NCBI GenBank assembly: GCA_903893485.1 | Contig: CAITMK010000007.1 | Coordinates: 1 to 14,246, forward strand | Source of the DNA: Candidatus Magasanikiibacteriota bacterium | Lineage (GTDB): Bacteria; Patescibacteria; ABY1; Magasanikbacterales; 2-02-FULL-50-9b | Length of the DNA stretch: 14,246 nt | Reading direction: 5' to 3' | Part shown: positions 11,806 to 14,246 of the stretch, one piece after another | Numbering within the stretch: the first letter of the stretch is position 1 | Layout of the letters: each line of letters starts with the position of its first letter | Translations under genes and position numbers: made by a program | Notes under the pieces: model-generated | Databases searched by the model: none | Seen by the model: only the letters and a program-made list of their open reading frames with translations | Told to the model about the DNA's origin: nothing

Positions 11806-13227
11806 ATGCGAAAGATTTTGATTGTTCTCGGTATTATCATTTCTATTTTTGGTTTTTGCGCTGCGCCGCATTCGGTTTTGGCAGCAACGAAAAAAACGCC
11901 TGCAAAAAAAACCGTTGTCGTAAAAAAAACGGTTAAGAAAGTCGTTAAAAAAGCACCAAAAGTGATTCCAAATCCGCGTGTTGCGAAATTATTAATTAGC
12001 AGCGCAACTGAATTGCGTTTGCAGCCTGGCGAATCAGTGCAAATGCGTTTGGGTTTTAAAAATATTGGAACCGTTTCGTGGAATAAGTTGCAACTGCGCG
12101 CCGATGGGCCTGATGTCGCAACGCTTCAAAACGATTCATGGGCAGGTGCGGCGTTGTTAGCGGCGCCGACTGGCAGCGAAAAAATTGGCTCACTTACTTT
12201 TTTTGATTTTAAAATCGTTGCACCAGATCAGCCCGGCTCATATTTTTTATCCGGCACACTGTATGCTGATGGAAAAGAAGTAGTTGGCGGCACTTTTGGT
12301 GTGCCCGTTGAAGTTGCACTTGCAGAATCTGGTGTAATTCCAATTCAATTAAAAGCGGAACCAAATATTCGTGTTGCGCTTGGAACGATTGATGGCGGCG
12401 CGCTGATTCGTACCATTGGTGATTATGATTTTGTCGCACCAGATGGCTCATCACTTTTATCAATTCCCGACGGATCAAAATTTTTGTGGCAATATGATAT
12501 TCCGGGAAAAACATATTTAATTACCATGAATGGCGTAGCAACATCATCACCTGATTTGTTTCGACTTAAGGCCCGAACGCTGGATGGTCGTTTTGTAATT
12601 CATGATCGAGCTGATAGTCCAAAATGGAACAAAAGTATTAGCTATAACGATTTTCGTGGCAATTTGGAATTGCGCTGGAGCGACAAAATGATTGGTCTTT
12701 GGGTGATTAATGAATTACCTTTTGAACAATATTTAAAGGGTTTAATTGAAACGGGCTCTGGCGATCCACTTGAATTGCAAAAGGCAGTTGATATTGCAGC
12801 GCGTTCGTATGCGTATGTTTTGTTGCCCGATGGAAAATCATATCCAAATCGATTGTGGGATGTGCATGCCGTTTGGGATCAAGTGTATAAAGGATACGCT
12901 GCAGAGAAAACAAACCCCATGGGTGTACAGGCGGTTGATGCAACGCGCGGCATGATCGTCGCATTTCAAGGGCGCCCGGTCGTGACACCGTATTTTACGC
13001 GTTCAGATGGCTCAACGCGCAGCTGGAAACAAGTGTGGGGTGGAACCGATAAACCATGGCTGCAACCAGTTGATGCGCTTTATGATCATGGCAAAACATT
13101 GTGGGGCCATGGGGTTGGTATGAGTGTGACTGATGCAAAAATGCGTATCAAAAAAGATGGTTGGACGTATGACCAGGTTTTGAAATATTATTACACCGGC
13201 GTGGATATTCGCCAGGTGTTTGGTTAA
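11806..13227 (+). CDS. Secreted SpoIID/LytB-domain protein with Ig-like domain
   Basis: A 473-aa exported protein. The signal peptide is residues 1-26 (cut after VLA), followed by a Lys/Val/Pro linker (29-52) that may lie in the cell wall. Residues about 58-172 look like an Ig-like sandwich of the NBR1-central-domain type ('FKNIGTVSW', 'PGSYFLSGTLYADG'). The C-terminal half is a SpoIID domain: 'INELPFEQYLKGLIETGSGDP' region (301-321, Glu315 the likely catalytic acid), 'AVDIAARSYAY', 'TPYFTRSDGSTRSW', 'GHGVGMS' (434-440) and 'KYYYTGVDI'. SpoIID cleaves denuded peptidoglycan as a lytic transglycosylase in spore formers; here a wall-remodelling role is inferred. The start at 11806 is chosen for the signal peptide and -10 box. 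Its stop touches the stop of the convergent gene. Confidence 0.9.
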   Translation: MRKILIVLGIIISIFGFCAAPHSVLAATKKTPAKKTVVVKKTVKKVVKKAPKVIPNPRVAKLLISSATELRLQPGESVQMRLGFKNIGTVSWNKLQLRADGPDVATLQNDSWAGAALLAAPTGSEKIGSLTFFDFKIVAPDQPGSYFLSGTLYADGKEVVGGTFGVPVEVALAESGVIPIQLKAEPNIRVALGTIDGGALIRTIGDYDFVAPDGSSLLSIPDGSKFLWQYDIPGKTYLITMNGVATSSPDLFRLKARTLDGRFVIHDRADSPKWNKSISYNDFRGNLELRWSDKMIGLWVINELPFEQYLKGLIETGSGDPLELQKAVDIAARSYAYVLLPDGKSYPNRLWDVHAVWDQVYKGYAAEKTNPMGVQAVDATRGMIVAFQGRPVVTPYFTRSDGSTRSWKQVWGGTDKPWLQPVDALYDHGKTLWGHGVGMSVTDAKMRIKKDGWTYDQVLKYYYTGVDIRQVFG

Positions 13228-13794
13228 TTACACGTGCGCTTCATTGACTTCGGATAATTCTTCGTGATTCATTTTGCGATTTTCATCGGCAAGTTGCACA
13301 ATTTGGCGACGTAATTCGTGCGGCGATCCGATGGCGTGAAATGTTAAATTTTCACCTTCACCCGCGGTTTCTACGGTAATATTGCCGTAATTAAAAAGGG
13401 TTGGAATGACGCCGACAATTTCACTGGTAACGTCTTGAATTTTATATAAATTAAATTCAGAAACGGAGCGCGAAAATAAATTGCGCTGGGATACTTCAAC
13501 AAAACGATCATTGGTGATGATGATCATGTCGAGGTAATACACTAAAAAACTTGAATAGAAAAAAAGTGCCACTGATAATTCGAATGCACTAAAAATTAAA
13601 ATAATAATGGCGCCAATATAGTTATTTGCCAAAATATCCGGCGAAAATTGTTTGATGAAAAAATAAAGCACAATTGGAATGAGTCCAATGACTACATATA
13701 ATAAAACACTTGGTACGTAGGTGAGTGGATGGCGGCGCACGACCGCAACAATTACTTCGTTAGGTTTTTGTTTGATGATTTCGTTGAGGTGCAT
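13228..13794 (-). CDS. Membrane protein with bacterial PH domain (YdbS-like)
   Basis: A 188-aa protein. The start at 13794 is preferred because it follows the upstream stop as TAA-T-ATG. An earlier start at 13827 would overlap that gene. Two membrane helices (about residues 26-48 and 56-82) are followed by a bacterial pleckstrin-homology-like domain (about 90-165) with 'YYLDMIIITNDRFVEVSQRNLFSRSVSEFNLYKIQDVT' features, the usual 'I.T..R.i....glf.r...e..l..I..v' pattern. The charged C-terminus is cytoplasmic. The molecular role of this family is not known. It is co-transcribed with the small membrane protein ahead of it. Confidence 0.85.
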   Translation of the reverse strand: MHLNEIIKQKPNEVIVAVVRRHPLTYVPSVLLYVVIGLIPIVLYFFIKQFSPDILANNYIGAIIILIFSAFELSVALFFYSSFLVYYLDMIIITNDRFVEVSQRNLFSRSVSEFNLYKIQDVTSEIVGVIPTLFNYGNITVETAGEGENLTFHAIGSPHELRRQIVQLADENRKMNHEELSEVNEAHV

Positions 13795-13795
13795 A

Positions 13796-14050
13796 TTATT
13801 GGAAAAGTACAAAACCGCCCGGACCAAGTAAAATTAAATTTGAATACCAGTTAATATCCACGAGCATGTAATAGGTGGTAACAAGCACGGCGATGCATCC
13901 TGCCGTGGTGATGGCGGTGACGACAAAAGCGACGCCGGTAAATGTGCCTGTTGAAACAATGTGATATACATTGGCAAGCGAGAATAATAAAAAGATAAAC
14001 AAGTATAAAAGATACGCGATCAAAAAAACAAACAAAGGAATGGTAATCAT
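13796..14050 (-). CDS. Small membrane protein, unrecognised (84 aa)
   Basis: The start at 14050 is chosen because TATACT lies exactly 6 nt upstream; the longer frame from 14131 runs over the end of ruvB and adds a non-hydrophobic piece. The protein has two strong membrane helices (about residues 3-25 and 36-60) and a short hydrophobic end ('NLILLGPGGFVLFQ'). I see no catalytic residues. It precedes the PH-domain membrane protein by 1 nt, so the two probably form one complex or pathway step. There is no Shine-Dalgarno. Confidence 0.75.
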   Translation of the reverse strand: MITIPLFVFLIAYLLYLFIFLLFSLANVYHIVSTGTFTGVAFVVTAITTAGCIAVLVTTYYMLVDINWYSNLILLGPGGFVLFQ

Positions 14051-14056
14051 AGAGCA

Positions 14057-14065
14057 AGTATAGCA
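14057..14065 (-). promoter_or_regulatory. Extended -10 promoter of the membrane-protein pair
   Basis: On the minus strand TGC-TATACT (14065-14057) starts just after the ruvB stop codon and ends 6 nt before the ATG at 14050. This predicts a transcript that begins at the start codon, in addition to any read-through from ruvB. Confidence 0.55.
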
Positions 14066-14066
14066 A

Positions 14067-14246
14067 TTAGTTTGCGCTCGGGGTAGGTGGCGGTGGAAAA
14101 CCCAAGTGCTGATACGCACGCGGCGTGGCAATGCGGCCCTTTGGGGTGCGTTCGATCATGCCGATTTGAAGCAAAAATGGTTCATGTACGGTTTCCAGGG
14201 TTTCAATTTCTTCTGCAACCGCAGCGGCAAGTGTTGAAAGGCCAAC
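14067..14246 (-). CDS. ruvB: Holliday junction helicase RuvB (C-terminal part)
   Basis: The last 59 codons of a gene that enters from the right edge. The stretch 'GLSTLAAAVAEEIETLETVHEPFLLQIGMIERTPKGRIATPRAYQHLGF' (given in parts in the family as the winged-helix RuvB C domain) contains the hallmark RTPKGR and ATPRAY. RuvB is the hexameric AAA+ motor that drives branch migration with RuvA. A short Pro-rich tail (PPPPTP) follows. The stop codon is 1 nt from the extended -10 of the next gene. The ATPase domain is outside the window. Confidence 0.93.
   Translation of the reverse strand, partial: VGLSTLAAAVAEEIETLETVHEPFLLQIGMIERTPKGRIATPRAYQHLGFPPPPTPSAN

Noticed and set aside
14051..14131. Upstream start for the small membrane protein
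   Set aside because: It overlaps the end of ruvB in another frame, and the added residues are not membrane-like. The -10 box at 14062-14057 fits the start at 14050.
1..14246. CRISPR array, insertion sequence, prophage or toxin-antitoxin pair
   Set aside because: I found no regularly spaced repeats, transposase, integrase or phage structural genes. The RHH gene has no partner toxin beside it.

Overview
The window looks like chromosomal DNA of a bacterium of the Candidate Phyla Radiation (Patescibacteria, probably a Parcubacteria-type lineage such as Uhrbacteria or Magasanikbacteria). This is inferred from gene style, not from a database match. Genes are packed tightly and convergent genes overlap. 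Most genes have no Shine-Dalgarno sequence. A Wzx/Wzy envelope-polysaccharide pair and an SpoIID-domain secreted protein sit next to small orphan proteins. TGA acts as a normal stop codon in several genes, so this is genetic code 11 and not the TGA-recoding groups.

Layout. 1-381 (-): 5' part of an unrecognised secreted protein. 512-1099 (-): orphan protein. 1175-1992 (-): tRNA-Arg(UCU) followed 14 nt later by an RluF-type pseudouridine synthase. 2109-2363 (+): ribbon-helix-helix regulator with a palindrome over its promoter, overlapping tail-to-tail a family-2 glycosyltransferase (2277-3053, -). 3084-3518 (+): Nudix hydrolase, overlapping tail-to-tail a Ca2+-type P-type ATPase (3472-5973, -). 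6003-6332 (+): divergent Hsp20-like protein. 6385-6840 (+): histidine phosphatase. 6974-7063 (+): tRNA-Ser(CGA). 7202-7558 (+): glycine-rich RRM protein with a strong terminator. 7635-9194 (+): two tandem paralogous transcription units. 9211-13227 (+): Wzx flippase, O-antigen ligase/polymerase, and SpoIID with an Ig-like domain. 13228-14246 (-): PH-domain membrane protein, small membrane protein, and the 3' end of ruvB.

Two expression styles are visible. The housekeeping and envelope genes are AT-leaning. Several have a TATACT/TATAAT -10 box 6-10 nt before the ATG and no Shine-Dalgarno, which predicts leaderless mRNAs. Two divergent gene pairs share overlapping palindromic -10 boxes. In contrast, the orphan genes at 512-1099, 7753-8289 and 8523-9104, and the phosphatase gene, are GC-richer. 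Each has its own TTGAC-type promoter, a leader and a G-rich ribosome binding site.

The most interesting region is 7635-9194. It holds two consecutive monocistronic units that match each other element by element: promoter with identical spacing, initially transcribed sequence, leader with a UNCG-tetraloop hairpin, a 178/193-aa protein of no recognised family, and a 76-77 nt branched terminator. The terminators are much more similar to each other than the proteins are, and their differences in the main stem are mostly compensatory. This suggests an undescribed family of self-contained RNA-plus-protein units that may recur elsewhere in the genome.
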